Origin: Shewanella acanthi
GTDB taxonomy: Bacteria; Pseudomonadota; Gammaproteobacteria; Enterobacterales; Shewanellaceae
DNA length: 64,000 nt
Direction of reading: 5' to 3'
Assembly: GCF_019457475.1 (NCBI RefSeq)
Contig: NZ_CP080413.1
Span: forward strand, 2,852,001-2,916,000
The notes below the pieces were generated by a model that did no database searches, had not been told where the DNA came from, and saw only the letters and a program-made list of their open reading frames with translations. This document shows positions 44,601 through 51,805 of the stretch, in pieces. A program made the translations under genes and the position numbers. How positions within the stretch are numbered: the first letter of the stretch is position 1; every line of letters starts with the position of its first letter.

Positions 44601-46966
44601 TCCCAGGTAATTGCCGCATTAGCCGAGTTTGTTCCAGCATAACCATTACCCACAGCAAGACCATTCCAAGTGGCAGAACCCGAGCCGCCTCCCATCCAGA
44701 CATGGCCGCCCGCTGTGGTGATATTTCCAACACCGATGGAGCCGCCACCATCACCATCTGAGTCAGCCCAAAAAATGACACTACCGCCATTAGTGATTAT
44801 GTTGCCACTAACATTAGAAATACCGCCTAGGGCTTTCATCGAGATATTGCCATTAGCACCAGCACTGCTGGTATTTAACGCAGCATTAATGGCGATTTCC
44901 CCACCGTCAGTCATTGTAATAGTGCCATTCGCCGTAATGGGACTGCTGACTGTGGTAACATTTTGATGAGATTGCAATAGCACATTACCACTGCTCGTGG
45001 CTGAAGTCGTAGTCAGTGCCCCGTTGACTTGAATCTCACTTCCATACACCGAAACCGGACCATTAAGGGTTGTCGCACTCGCAAGGGTCATTCCCCCTGT
45101 ATTGGTGGATTTTCCGAGAACAAGACCGCCAAGACTGGCGATATTTTTAATGACGACCTTGTTTAAAATGCCAGATAAAGTGAAATCGGGCGAACCACTA
45201 CCACTCCAAGTAAACAGATCTTCTGTTAATTCCCCGTAATTTAAATCACTATCGAAATCGAAGGAGGCGTGGGTTGGCTCAACAGTAAAAATCCCCGTGG
45301 TATTCAATGTGGTGTTATTTAGGTTGAATTGAACATCAAACCTATCTGCGCGAAACGTAATATTCTTACCCGTCAGGACATTGGGACTAGCCCCGCTATC
45401 GCTTTGGAATGCTAAAACATCATTTTGTTCAACACCTTGCGCGATTAATATGATGTCACCACTGGTACTGGTCACTGTGGTGCCGTAGACCAAAATATCC
45501 CGACCAGAAACAGTACCAGATGAACCGTCGACTAGCACATTACCCACAGCAGTCAAATTTGAGTTATTAAGTTGAATCCCGCGGTAACCGCCGCCGATCG
45601 CAGACTTAGCATTTTGTAAGGTCAATGTTCCTGCAGAATTGATTGAAGCTGCAGATGCGGTGATCGCACCATTATCGACAGCATCACTGGGAGTGCGAGC
45701 AAATAGTGAAATATTACCACTTGTTGACGTGCTGATGGTGCCATTGAGTGACAAAGCGGCACTTGTAGCTCCAAGCGTTAAATCAGCGCCCGTATCGGCA
45801 TCCAAAATAATATCGCCATTGGTGGCGGTTATTGGTGCAGTAGAAGCTTGAGAAATACGACCGCCGTATACCGAAATAGGGCCATTAGCTGAAATGCTGT
45901 CGTTAAGCGTGACTACGCCTTGATAGCCAAAGTTTACACCGGACATACCGGTGTAATCCCCAAGAGTAACGCCAGTTAAGGTGCGAAAATCAGAATTGAA
46001 CTTAAGATATTGATATTGGCTACTATTGAACTGAATATTGCCATTCGCATTTTCATCATGCTGCCAGTTCATTGCCTGCGTAGGTGTATGAGGTAACAGG
46101 GTAAAATGGCCTGTCGTTGTGAGCTGAATAGGGTTTGAGCCTGAGTCACGTCGGACAATGTTATCTGCAATAATGGTGATATCACCGCTACCCGTGTTGA
46201 TTTGATTTAGATTTGCGGCAGAAACAGCTAAACCATCAAGTCCCGATCCTAGGCCTGCCCAAATAAGTACATCCCCACCCGAAGTATTAAAATTGCTTCG
46301 GACAAAATCTATCGCGTTATTATTAGAAGCAACACTTCCGACTGAAGGGCCATCCCCGACGGTAAGGCCATTCCAAGTCGAGGTTCCTCCAGCGCTATTA
46401 CTGCCCCCAATCCATATATGGCCGCCAGCTGTGATTAAGTTAGCTGAAGCAGTACTACCCAAGGTCACTCCAGCAGTGTTAGTGTTTCCCGTATCACTCC
46501 AAAGAATAATATTTAAGGGGCTTCCAGAAACCGTTGTAATGCCTGCATAAACGAACAACCTCAAGTTTGCTTTTAGGGTTAGCGTGGAAGTGGAGCCACC
46601 ACTTTTAACAATATCCGAATTGATAGAAATTGAGCCGGTACTAGAAATCGTTACATCCGTATCAGCATTAAGATAAGCAGAAATGTCAGCAACTAAAATT
46701 TCGCAATCGACAAGTTCAGTAAAACTACCTGAGTTGTCGGTACAATTTGTCTTTACGGTATCTGAAGCCACAATAGTAATGTCAGCATTTGCTGCCGCAC
46801 TGCAGAATAATAGGCAGGCAGCTGCAAGCCCCTTAAGGGAAAACAGCCATTTCGGCGCTGCACTAAAGCCAGTCTTTTTTATATCAGGTCGCGGTGAAGT
46901 TCGAGCCAATGGAGCAAAAGAACTGAAAGCAGAAGTGACAAGTTTGATGAGATAATTTTTATTCAT
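32636..46966 (-). CDS. Giant secreted multidomain surface protein with GlyGly-CTERM tail
   Basis: 4,776 residues from the ATG at 46966 (a TTG 54 bases upstream is also open). The extended signal peptide ends LAAACLLFCSAAANA. Domains in order, positions approximate: filamentous-haemagglutinin-like beta-helix repeats 30-1100; LamG/concanavalin-like 1110-1320 (ETWVKFNTTDDMNF, HHVAGVFE); calcium-binding thrombospondin-3 Asp repeats 1560-1620; about eight SdrD-B-like domains 1980-2750 (VFxDxNxNGxxDxGE pattern); cadherin-like 2756-2849; a long run of cadherin/VCBS 'Tandem-95' domains 2850-4075; HYR-like; Calx-beta 4236-4332; PKD-like; a last tandem-95 domain. The C-terminus is GGGALTLYWLLLLIMGLG then ITRRGRL, a GlyGly-CTERM sorting signal of the type cut by rhombosortase. 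It is probably a calcium-dependent surface adhesin or biofilm protein. Confidence 0.88.
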   Translation of the reverse strand: MNKNYLIKLVTSAFSSFAPLARTSPRPDIKKTGFSAAPKWLFSLKGLAAACLLFCSAAANADITIVASDTVKTNCTDNSGSFTELVDCEILVADISAYLNADTDVTISSTGSISINSDIVKSGGSTSTLTLKANLRLFVYAGITTVSGSPLNIILWSDTGNTNTAGVTLGSTASANLITAGGHIWIGGSNSAGGTSTWNGLTVGDGPSVGSVASNNNAIDFVRSNFNTSGGDVLIWAGLGSGLDGLAVSAANLNQINTGSGDITIIADNIVRRDSGSNPIQLTTTGHFTLLPHTPTQAMNWQHDENANGNIQFNSSQYQYLKFNSDFRTLTGVTLGDYTGMSGVNFGYQGVVTLNDSISANGPISVYGGRISQASTAPITATNGDIILDADTGADLTLGATSAALSLNGTISTSTSGNISLFARTPSDAVDNGAITASAASINSAGTLTLQNAKSAIGGGYRGIQLNNSNLTAVGNVLVDGSSGTVSGRDILVYGTTVTSTSGDIILIAQGVEQNDVLAFQSDSGASPNVLTGKNITFRADRFDVQFNLNNTTLNTTGIFTVEPTHASFDFDSDLNYGELTEDLFTWSGSGSPDFTLSGILNKVVIKNIASLGGLVLGKSTNTGGMTLASATTLNGPVSVYGSEIQVNGALTTTSATSSGNVLLQSHQNVTTVSSPITANGTITMTDGGEIAINAALNTSSAGANGNISMKALGGISNVSGNIITNGGSVIFWADSDGDGGGSIGVGNITTAGGHVWMGGGSGSATWNGLAVGNGYAGTNSANAAITWDSNVRTVNTGGGDFYAAGRNRASANHNLDHGIWIRSGGQVITGTGDVTLIGDIDTATNLGHVAGVGIDLGSTITTTSGTIDITGSLTSVGTVTNKQGIWIGLQMNNSTSPKGQLTTTSGDVLLTAVNGDIHFDPASATTTSGLLSLETNTALTLGYAINTAGEFSATGKTISQTASVTAGGGVTFNATDTALDTQDAITVSAAVDGGSGDISMTSQTGDIVINANLTTTSVSATAIELTAGDAATAGTETGGDVVYQSGVLTTGSGGKINIYTGSFLDSTGVADLVSGDDGASYYNSDGTGVTWIADLNAVYRQATPPMPKALNFDAVRGSISIPTTGWAPLSTTNIITIETWVKFNTTDDMNFIARHDISTAEYGAMTWGLGYRNNTLMMHIGGSANYIRCYGSSHPADDGQWHHVAGVFESGVGMTLYVDGVKETPSTPCQTGGLGASSNILNTGTNVRIGIGTSGSTFLMNGQLDEMRIWNSVRSEQDIRDNMFRTLANPKSQTSLLAYYQANASSGTSLSDDSGKGHDGTLNSMIEPNWVDSSSFNTWLGYTSDWTDANNWSLQRAPIDTDNVGITSKTTVLPSIAAVPTVNLFGITSTSSPTLSTDMTVNSYFFLSTTLDLNGQTINMGPSAYLFEQGLLFDTLGTGEITTTRPLSNISAQNVAGLGAILTTAADMGSTTVSRSHGVGFTGLGIKRVYDITPTNDTGLNGTLVFNYDESELNGIDETSLLLYKSTDSGVTWIKQAAAFDDTLNTFTLTGINSFSTWTAALDSIDTDGDGAPDAIDPDDDNDGLSDTDEATYGTNPLLTDTDGDGITDGDEIANGSDPLNAPPVIAQSAPLTVTIDEDESPIAWVAPSVTAVDLNIGDTLTWSLETDGLHGTATVSGTGSSPSVLTYTPDADFYGVDYFKIKVTDGIETDYLLIKVIVNAQPEAGDPNAGGSSAINNFIPYTVGGQVVYDHESSSDPTNGGAAVQPSAIDIASCSADGASPGAMPSTWIKYEDTDTNLATTNDAYLVLRMRLDANPSESGRNGPGLQSAHWDFLIDIDNDGTNDYIIDIDGTYASSKLDRVWLYQDTNSNYLIDDGAAVKDYIAAGSNATAADKALSAVTVTEDTSVICGKSHDFYLDVRIPVDDFPDSFANYDANVGIGVFYSSSASNTDPLQKDWQGFRDVPPDTFEAVNGGFAAPVGSIAGTVFVDDNGDDTYQVGTESAFGSQAVEIFTEAGVLLTSGVDYTFVDNGDSYSVTGFAAGNYRIRNALASGYTQTTKNVTVIGASTAAIDIPVRVVSHITVFTFDDLDGDGVFDTGEPSLDGVAINLDGGSAGTTSGGGLLSLDFTSSSSGVYTISNVGYPSGYIPSSAVNVTVNYTSGSNLSVSFGLVAEGEIRGVVYYDKDGDGAKDGSESGLSGVTVTVTDESSAVVGSTTTASDGSYSVTGLAANTRYYVTETNPAGYVSSTSDMLPASFASGGSAIVNFGDLGAGSLSGFVFSDDNGNGRSDDGEQGLQYVVITIYNQGSSAVLIDGVTYQPGDIVTAVLTDADGYYNVTLPEGRYRVEEQDPLGYVSVTSNSKNITLPSSQTVANFADMKRGVVTGLVFNDLNANGVYDDGEPGVNGVVMTITAGPVTDTTQSDGSFYFGNLADATYSLSITVPTGFVATTAETKTVIVSDINVNAGLQFGIKVSGTIDGEVYHDINGNLRRDAGENGIGGVTISLNGGATTQTLVNGQYSFTGVTASQTYTVEETDPTNYVSTTANSVSVTLDSNGKADIPAVFGDQFSGIVAGTVFEDIDANSVQDAQEQSLPGLTLSLTGFTDTVTSSSGTFEFMRVSGSGLSLSLTVPQGYEVTTNNNPETINMTSYDGSSNFGLQPDATVLVYVFSDANNNGVQDGEELPLAGVTVTMTSGETGVSDANGLVRLTGITPGVNTATVSAFGGYTDTTPTSVVLYAEAGETAPVRFGKFINEAPWARPETIEVAENTATPLSLVTVVSGDNNGDSVTYSITAGNSAGKFSINPTTGEITLIGTLDYETVNSYSLTVQVSDGSLTGSAIVTINVTNVNEAPVANSQSLSTNEDVPLSITLTGSDVDGNSLSYTLLSSPTRGSVTGNAPNLVYTPTANFNGTDSFTFSVSDGSLTSNIATVSITINDINDLPIANAQSLSTNEDVPLNITLTGLDIDGSIVGYTLVGQPSHGQLSGTGASRVYTPAANYFGTDSFTFTVTDDDSGVSALATVVITVADVNDLPVANAQSLTTNEDVPLNITLTGTDVDGTIASYTLVSQPSHGQLSGSGANLVYTPSSNYFGSDSFTFRVTDDDGGVSAPATIVINVSDVNDLPVANAQSLTTNEDVPLNITLSGTDVDGTIASYTLVSQPSHGQLSGTGANRVYTPAANYFGPDSFTFTVTDDDSGVSALATIVITVADVNDLPVANAQSLTTNEDVPLNITLTGLDVDGSIASYTLVSQPSHGQLSGTGANLVYTPASNYFGSDSFTFRVTDDDGGVSAPATIVINVSDVNDIPVANAQSLTTNEDVPLTITLTGTDVDGTIASYTLVSQPSHGQLSGTGANRVYTPAANYFGTDSFTFRVTDDDGGVSTVATIAINVVSVNDVPVAVDDVLTMEEDGGPVTVNVLGNDTDADGDTLTVTSAIATSGQVSINPDGSLSFTPDADFNGTVTITYTISDGKGGTATATVTITVTSVNDAPVAIDDVTSTLEETPVTIDVLANDSDDDNRLIPSSVIITQMPLHGVVSVSPTNGRVTYTPALNFNGVDSFSYQVSDNLKVSSNVASVTINVIEVNDAPQAISDAVSTDEDLPVDIDILQNDIDIDGDDLDVSSIVIVQQPAHGQVSEQNGVLTFTPDTDFVGNDALQYKVADEHGLMSNVATVYFTVLDVNDAPVAEDDTATVDEDASVEIDILANDTDIEDGKPDPATVLIIQSPQHGRVSVDPITGVVTYTPDKDYFGPDSFVYLVDDSGNASPEEPPVHSNPATVTITVNPVNDAPVAKDDDIILEETDLPVVINILGNDLDVDGTILGSSVTIVAQPQLGTVAVNPVTGLVEYTPSLNYNGYDEFTYQVKDDQGAISNIAKVLLSIVAVNDAPVADEQSINLDEDSSASVILTGYDIEGSALSFTIIQLPAHGTLSGDAPTLVYTPNAGFSGEDTLVFKVSDGELDSNEATVTFYVAAGNDAPVAMPLELSTAANQTLPIVLDGSDEDGDTLSYVIVTAPLHGTLTGTGPNVIYTPDADYVGADSFTYLVNDGRLDSVAVTVNINVTVAAVAFDAVDDTFEVPANTSTLLDVLLNDIGPQGLLALISAKTSLGLVEVVDGKLLFTPPEGFSGDVIIHYLVRNDDGTFDTATATIKVIGDANAPVVTAPAAVFVDANALYTKVDLGVATAVDRFGNPLPVSLVSGVPFFEPGVNRALWQATDADGNRSTAQQLVYVRPLISLSKDQKVIEGQNATIGVHLNGVSPTYPLAIPYTVSGTSDSSDHTLVSGVLTITKGTEGVINVALLKDNTAESDETLIVSLSGDINMGNKRVHTITITEGNIAPQVSLNMVQNDHERLTIAKDQGLALISSQIFDPNEGDSHSYHWQVTRGSFSDVDADETSFTVDPSSMAEGLYVVQMTVTDDGVPALSQVVDIYFEVVSSLPELGLSDTDGDLIPDVIEGFADSDQDGIPNYLDSRDECNVLPEQGLEQDAFMVEGDPGVCLRIGLYTYSGEYSGAQLSDADIDKPDDELIPDPDADHVGGIFDFIARGLPEFGQSYQITLPQRTVIPDNAVYRKFSAEKGWFNFVEDDTNAVHSAQGESGFCPPPGGDVWQPGLVPGYWCVQLTISDGGPNDDDGLANGTIVDPGGVAVLLSNNQSPVAMDDTVSMKQDSHIDINVLGNDTDPDGDVVRVLSASANFGTVVVNADNTLTFTPPVGFVGTVIITYSIADGNGGTATASVTVTVETNLVINDELVTKGGGALTLYWLLLLIMGLGITRRGRL
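36780..38150 (-). repeat. Five near-identical 273-bp repeats inside the giant gene
   Basis: The DNA repeats every 273 bp (91 codons). For example the block GACAAGTGTGTAACTGGCGA recurs with this spacing around 36945, 37218, 37491 and 37764, and each unit encodes a tandem-95 domain starting VNDLPVANAQSL. The units differ at only a few codons, far closer to each other than to neighbouring domains, which points to recent duplication or gene conversion. Confidence 0.85.
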
Positions 46967-47318
46967 TTGTGATATCCCAGATAGTGCGCCACATGCCAAA
47001 GACTCTCGGGAAGACATCAATAAAATAAATCTTCTGGTCTTTCATCGAACCACTGAGCATCTTTTAAGCTTAGAAATCAGTATAGACGTCCGATAAAAAA
47101 AGCTAGCAAAAGGTAACAAAATTGTTTCCAAAAGTTACTAAGCTAATGCTAAGCATCGCGTTCCCCAAACAAGCTTAAGTCACTAAACTAAACCCGCCTG
47201 CAGGTTACTAATAACCCTTTCTAGGTAGAGGGAAAACTGGGATATGCCATCTTTTCGATTGCGGATGAAATACAAGTTTGCAAATGAAGTTTATGAGGAT
47301 AACAACAGCTCAAAAAAC

Positions 47319-47352
47319 ACACGCCAAAAAACCGACATTGCTGTTTTGGTGT
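47319..47352 (-). terminator. Terminator after nrfA
   Basis: Read on the minus strand, ACACCAAAA and TTTTTGGCGTGT pair around a loop, followed by GTTTTTTG, about 25 bases after the nrfA stop. The remaining gap to the giant gene (47021-47318) shows no gene and no sure promoter boxes. Confidence 0.6.
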
Positions 47353-47376
47353 CATTGCGCTTCGCACTCTCCAAAA

Positions 47377-48741
47377 CTAATACCCTCTTTTGGCGATAGG
47401 ATCCCAGTGTTTATTGATTTCATCTTCAATAAACTGTTGTTTTTCTTTGACTAAATCTGCTTCAACCAAACCTACTGCTTGCTGAGCTTTTTCCTTAGTG
47501 CTGATATCAGGGTAAGACACTTGTTCGACCTTAAGTTGCTTTAAGACTTTGGCTAATCCAGCACGGGCACTCTTGGCCTGCTCACTAGCTTTGGTAAGCA
47601 ATTGCATGGCTTCATCAGGGTTATGGGCATAAATACCGTGGGATGACATGGCAAAATCCCAACGCCATTGGCTATGACGAATATCCATAATGACATCATT
47701 CATTTGCTCCCAATTGGCCCCCGCACCCCAAGCAGCTTTTGCTTCATAATGGGCTTTCACTAAGAGATCCTCGACCTCATGGGCTTTGGTTTCAATCTGT
47801 TTTTTTAAGTTGCTAAGTTTTGTTGTCATCGCTTCTTGGCTGCTGTGACAACCTTTACAGCTAACGTCGAAGTTGGGGAGCGCTTTATCTACTTTATGGC
47901 TAGTAAACGCATTGCCTTTGTCGTCTTCTGCGGCTGGCATATGGCAAGTCACGCAGGTCACGCCAACCTCTGCATGCTTACTGCGGCTCCAGTGTTCAAA
48001 TTCTGGGTGGCGGGCTTTTAACATTGGGGTTTGCGATAAGGGATGGATCCACTCGTAGAAACGGCGGGTATCGTAATATTTTTCGATTAAATCTGCGGTA
48101 TTACCGAAGATCCAAGGAATATTGACGATATTACTTTTCTCGGGACGAAAATAGTAAGTCACATGACATTGCCCGCACACCTGCGCGCCTTTCATCGAAG
48201 CATTTTGTTCCTCAAAAGGCAGATGAATTTTGGCCATCGCATCCTTCGCATGGGGACGAGGTAAACTGAGTTTTTCAGTACCTGCTTCATGGCAGTCAGT
48301 GCAATAAACGACGCTTTTAATTTCACGGCCCAAATCGGTAAAGTTTTTCGCCGCATAGCCTTCAAACCCCAATTCATTGATGAGTCTAGGAGCGTCGGGG
48401 GTCTTACAGGTCCAGCAACTTGCCGATAATCCCTTGTCCCCCGCTTTAGGCGCTACTCCTGTTCGCAGGGTTTGTGCCACATCCGCCACCGCAAATTGAT
48501 GGCCGCGGGGACTATGGTATTCCTTGGCATAGGAAGAGCCCGCCCAAAGGATGATATTGTGTGGATTCTTAGCCAGCACATCTTCACGTTCTTTTTGTTC
48601 TAAAGTGGCATCCCAGCTTTGGTATTGCTGTGGATACTTTTCCGCCATGGCCTGTTGGGATTCATCAGCAATCGCACTTGCAACAAAGGGGAAGATAACG
48701 GCTAACGTTGGTAACAATAGGGTTTTAAGTGTTAATTTCAT
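47377..48741 (-). CDS. nrfA: Cytochrome c552 nitrite reductase NrfA
   Basis: NrfA is the periplasmic pentahaem enzyme that reduces nitrite to ammonia with six electrons. From the ATG at 48741 (AAGGA upstream) it has 454 residues with signal peptide ending VASAIA. The five haem motifs are all present: the active-site CWTCK (haem 1, lysine ligand, near 109) and CTDCH, CGQCH, CVTCH and CKGCH. The catalytic-site residues follow in HKVDKALP region and near Arg/Tyr/His of the family. Its start is 20 bases after the nnrS stop, so both are one transcript. Length and motif order match the family well. Confidence 0.96.
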   Translation of the reverse strand: MKLTLKTLLLPTLAVIFPFVASAIADESQQAMAEKYPQQYQSWDATLEQKEREDVLAKNPHNIILWAGSSYAKEYHSPRGHQFAVADVAQTLRTGVAPKAGDKGLSASCWTCKTPDAPRLINELGFEGYAAKNFTDLGREIKSVVYCTDCHEAGTEKLSLPRPHAKDAMAKIHLPFEEQNASMKGAQVCGQCHVTYYFRPEKSNIVNIPWIFGNTADLIEKYYDTRRFYEWIHPLSQTPMLKARHPEFEHWSRSKHAEVGVTCVTCHMPAAEDDKGNAFTSHKVDKALPNFDVSCKGCHSSQEAMTTKLSNLKKQIETKAHEVEDLLVKAHYEAKAAWGAGANWEQMNDVIMDIRHSQWRWDFAMSSHGIYAHNPDEAMQLLTKASEQAKSARAGLAKVLKQLKVEQVSYPDISTKEKAQQAVGLVEADLVKEKQQFIEDEINKHWDPIAKRGY

Positions 48742-48760
48742 TATTCGATCCTTTGCTTCT

Positions 48761-49972
48761 TTATCCGGGGCGACCATCGATTCGGGGGCGCGTTAAAATA
48801 GGTGTGTAATGCCACACAAATAGGGCAAATGCACCGAACCAACACCCAGCTGCAAGCCATAACCATAGCGAGGTATTCTCGGGAAAATAGATTGGCATCA
48901 ATGCTCTAAATACCGCTGCTAAGGGTAAGCAAATAAACCCTAAGCGCATATTGGGGCCTTCGTAGATATTGCGGCTGGTGTGGCCGAGGGACACCCTCGA
49001 TATCATCGATAAACACAGCATGGCCATACAACCTATTGCAAATAAGTGTAGTAGGCATCGATAGGCATATTCATCATCGATATACCAACTCATCAATAGC
49101 AGACTGATTGGCAATGTGACATAGGCTAAATGCAGCGACCACAGCATAGGTTCCTTTAAGGTTTTATGGGGCAGCCAGCGAGAAAAGCGAATCAAATGTA
49201 ACACGCCAGCAATGACTAAAAGGGCCTGCTTTAGTACCGGTGCATCGAAATCTGTCAGCGCCTGCAACACCAGCAGTAACATCGCCGCAATTAAGGGATA
49301 TTCTATCCATGGTAACGGTTCGGCCTTAGTGGCTTTAATACGCATTGCGGTAAAGAAAGCAATCACCCTGCCACCCACAATGGTGATTAACAGTGCAAGC
49401 CACCATAGCATTGCCTGCCAAATCTGATGGGCAACAATAAAGTCCCTCTGCAATAGCGTGTAATAGCTGTATAAATTGATGCCCAATGCCGCGAAAATCA
49501 TTATTGGAAAACCAATATTGCGCCATTGTTTAACCCGATAAATACAGCGCCACAGTGTGATAGCTACCGTGCTTAGGAAGAGCGCATCAAACAGCGCCGG
49601 CAGTAACACCGGAATTTGCATCGGCAGTAATAACAGCAGTCGCGCTAGCGCCCAGCAACCGAAGGTCAGCGCCAGTGGCCAGCCTTTGAGTGAAGGTTGA
49701 TTGGTCCAATTTTGTACTGCGGTTAACAAAAATCCCGCCACAATTGCCATGGCAAAGCCAAACAACAGTTCATGGGGATGCCACCAAAGCGGCAGTACCT
49801 TTGCCCAAAAGGAAGTATTGAATGGACTGTATTGGGGCAATAGCCAAGTCACCAGCCACAGGGGGATATAAATCGCCGCAACGACACTGCCACCGAGAAA
49901 GAATGGCCTAAAACCTAAACGCCAAATCGCAGGCGTAGTTTCAGTTTGTTTAGGATCATCGATATTAATCAC
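48761..49972 (-). CDS. nnrS: NnrS family heme-copper membrane protein
   Basis: NnrS proteins are polytopic inner-membrane haem- and copper-containing proteins that protect cells from nitric oxide stress. The 403 residues have about twelve hydrophobic spans and the family starts IWRLGFRPFFLGG near the N-terminus and HPHELLFGFAMAIVAGFLLTAV with the conserved His pair. GTG start at 49972 with AAGGTGA 4 bases before. Upstream stands a candidate NsrR operator, and nrfA follows on the same transcript, giving a nitrite/NO response unit. Confidence 0.93.
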   Translation of the reverse strand: MINIDDPKQTETTPAIWRLGFRPFFLGGSVVAAIYIPLWLVTWLLPQYSPFNTSFWAKVLPLWWHPHELLFGFAMAIVAGFLLTAVQNWTNQPSLKGWPLALTFGCWALARLLLLLPMQIPVLLPALFDALFLSTVAITLWRCIYRVKQWRNIGFPIMIFAALGINLYSYYTLLQRDFIVAHQIWQAMLWWLALLITIVGGRVIAFFTAMRIKATKAEPLPWIEYPLIAAMLLLVLQALTDFDAPVLKQALLVIAGVLHLIRFSRWLPHKTLKEPMLWSLHLAYVTLPISLLLMSWYIDDEYAYRCLLHLFAIGCMAMLCLSMISRVSLGHTSRNIYEGPNMRLGFICLPLAAVFRALMPIYFPENTSLWLWLAAGCWFGAFALFVWHYTPILTRPRIDGRPG

Positions 49973-49992
49973 AGGTCACCTTGCCAAAATAA

Positions 49993-50015
49993 AACGTGCA
50001 TATATAAAGCATGTT
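49993..50015 (-). promoter_or_regulatory. Candidate NsrR operator upstream of nnrS-nrfA
   Basis: AACGTGCATATATAAAGCATGTT matches the gammaproteobacterial NsrR consensus (AAGATGCATTTnAAATGCATCTT) at 16 of 22 defined bases, with the key TGCAT and GCAT cores and outer AA/TT. It lies 21 bases upstream of the nnrS start. NsrR is an NO-sensing repressor whose regulon often includes nnrS. It is a match by eye, not scored. Confidence 0.6.
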
Positions 50016-50457
50016 ATTTAACTGGTACTGCGATTACAAATGCGAACGCTCGATTTGGTATAGAGGTCTCAGACTGAGTAAAAATCCTATAAAGCAACTA
50101 CACTTCAAATCATCCAGCTAAGGATCTAAATATCTTAATTTCATACACATAGGTTAAAAATACTCAATTAGGAATAGTGTATTATCTGTAAAGCTTTAAA
50201 AACACTTTGCGACGTCCCCGAGTCACTCAAACTTGCATAAACATTTGCAATATTGTTAACGAGTACAAATAATGTTGCGCCGAATTAGCGCTCATTTGTG
50301 CTTTAGTTTGCGCATAAAAAAATGCAGGTAGAGCGATAAACTGGATTAGTGAACGCTTTTTAGAAGCACTTAACTATCTGCTTGTGCAGTCCCTCGAAAG
50401 CCAAAGCCTGTTAACCTTTGAACAACATTAAAAACATAGCAATCGGGTTGTAGCCGC
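50016..50457. other. Gap between nnrS promoter and cyuA-like gene
   Basis: About 440 bp without a gene, holding the divergent promoters of nnrS and of the frameshifted cyuA-like gene. I see no RNA gene, repeat or strong hairpin. Confidence 0.35.
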
Positions 50458-51733
50458 ATGAAACCTCAATGGCAGCAGTATCTTCAGATCATTAATCAAG
50501 TTGTAAAACCTGCGTTAGGCTGCACCGAACCTATAGCGGCGGCCTATGCAGCCGCCGTTGCAAGAACGCTAATGGGTGCAGAGCCCGATGCCATTCATGT
50601 TCAGGTATCTGACAACCTCTATAAAAACTCCATGGGGGGTCTATGTTCCGGGCACGGGCAAAATAGGTTTAGCCATCGCAGCCTCGGCTGGGGCTCTCGC
50701 GGGAAATGCCGATTCAGGATTAGAAGTGCTCGCCAATGTAACACCTGAGCAGGTGACTCGAGCACAGAGCCTAATCGATGCGGGCAAGGTTAATGTTCAG
50801 CGCACCGAAACCGATGAGTTTATCTATTGCTGCGTGACCTTAAGATCGGGTGAGCAAGAAGCAATGGTTAAAATTTGTGGCGGCCACACGCTCATCGCCG
50901 AGAAACGCCTTAATGGTGTACCGGTATTTACCGCCGATAACACTCAAGCCAAAGCGACTGGCTCTATCTGTGATGGCGTCGATATCAATATCGAGTCGAT
51001 TTATCGCTTCGCCCTCGAAGTTCCCTTCGAAGCCATTCAGTTTATCCTTAAGGCGTCCGAGTTAAATACTAAGCTGTCGGATGAAGGCATGGCTAAACCC
51101 TACGGTTTAGAAGTGGGTCGCACCATGAAAAACGGTATTGCCGCGGGGATTATCGGTGAAGATCTACTTAATAAAATCGTGATGTTAACTGCGGCCGCAT
51201 CGGATGCACGCATGGGTGGTGCAAACTTACCAGCCATGAGTAATCTAGGTAGCGGCAATCAAGGCATAGCCGCTACCATTCCTGTGGTGATCACAGCCCA
51301 GTGCTACAAGGTAAGCGAAGAACAGCTCGCGCGGGCGCTGATTATGAGTCACCTAGGGGCGATCTATATCAAGTCCCACTACCCTCCACTATCTGCATTT
51401 TGCGGTAATACGGTGACCAGCGCAGCAGCATCCATGGCCATGGTGTATCTTGCAGGCGGCAGTTTTGAGCAGTCCTGTTATGCCATTCAAAATGTGATAA
51501 GTGATAGCTCAGGCATGGTGTGCGATGGCGCAAAAGCTTCCTGTGCCATGAAAGTCAGCACCTCTTCAAGTGCGGCTGTGCGCTCGTTTTTAATGGCGCT
51601 TAATAGCCAGAACGTTTCCGGTCAGGGCATCATCGCCAACCACGTTGAAAAGACCATTAAAAATATTGGCAACATGGTGCTGAACGGCATGTCATCCACC
51701 GATGTCACCATTATCAATATTATGTCGCAGTAA
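50458..51733 (+). pseudogene. cyuA: cyuA/yhaM (UPF0597, L-cysteine desulfidase-like), frameshifted
   Basis: The intact family protein is ~425 residues and degrades L-cysteine to H2S, ammonia and pyruvate (or is annotated as serine dehydratase alpha-like). Two frames encode its halves. Frame 1 (50458-50642) gives residues 1-60 ending YKNSMG, with [10 protein letters not shown] that carries the iron-sulfur/active Cys. Frame 2 continues [20 protein letters not shown] to the stop at 51733. The switch is in a run of six G (50634-50639); with five G the frames join perfectly. The rest of the frame is undamaged ([20 protein letters not shown]). This is a recent lesion, a sequencing error, or a switchable tract. 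Confidence 0.9.
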
Positions 51734-51746
51734 TTACTTTAAAGTA

Positions 51747-51780
51747 AAAAGGACTGAGATATCGAAATCTTAGTCCTTAT
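51747..51780. terminator. Bidirectional terminator between cyuA-like and DUF368 genes
   Basis: AAGGACTGAGAT (51749-51760) pairs with ATCTTAGTCCTT (51767-51778) with one G-T pair and a 6-base loop, and has A/T runs on both sides (AAAA before, TTATT after). It serves both convergent genes. Confidence 0.85.
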
Positions 51781-51805
51781 TGATCTACCTTTTACTAGCG
51801 TTTGC

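Noticed and set aside
32811..46955. Many plus-strand open frames opposite the giant gene
   Set aside because: They are shadows of a repetitive Gly/Asp/Thr/Val-rich gene and show no ribosome sites or known domains.
50634..50639. Programmed ribosomal frameshift in the cyuA-like gene
   Set aside because: The family is normally one frame and I see no slippery heptamer with a downstream structure; a single-base insertion is simpler.
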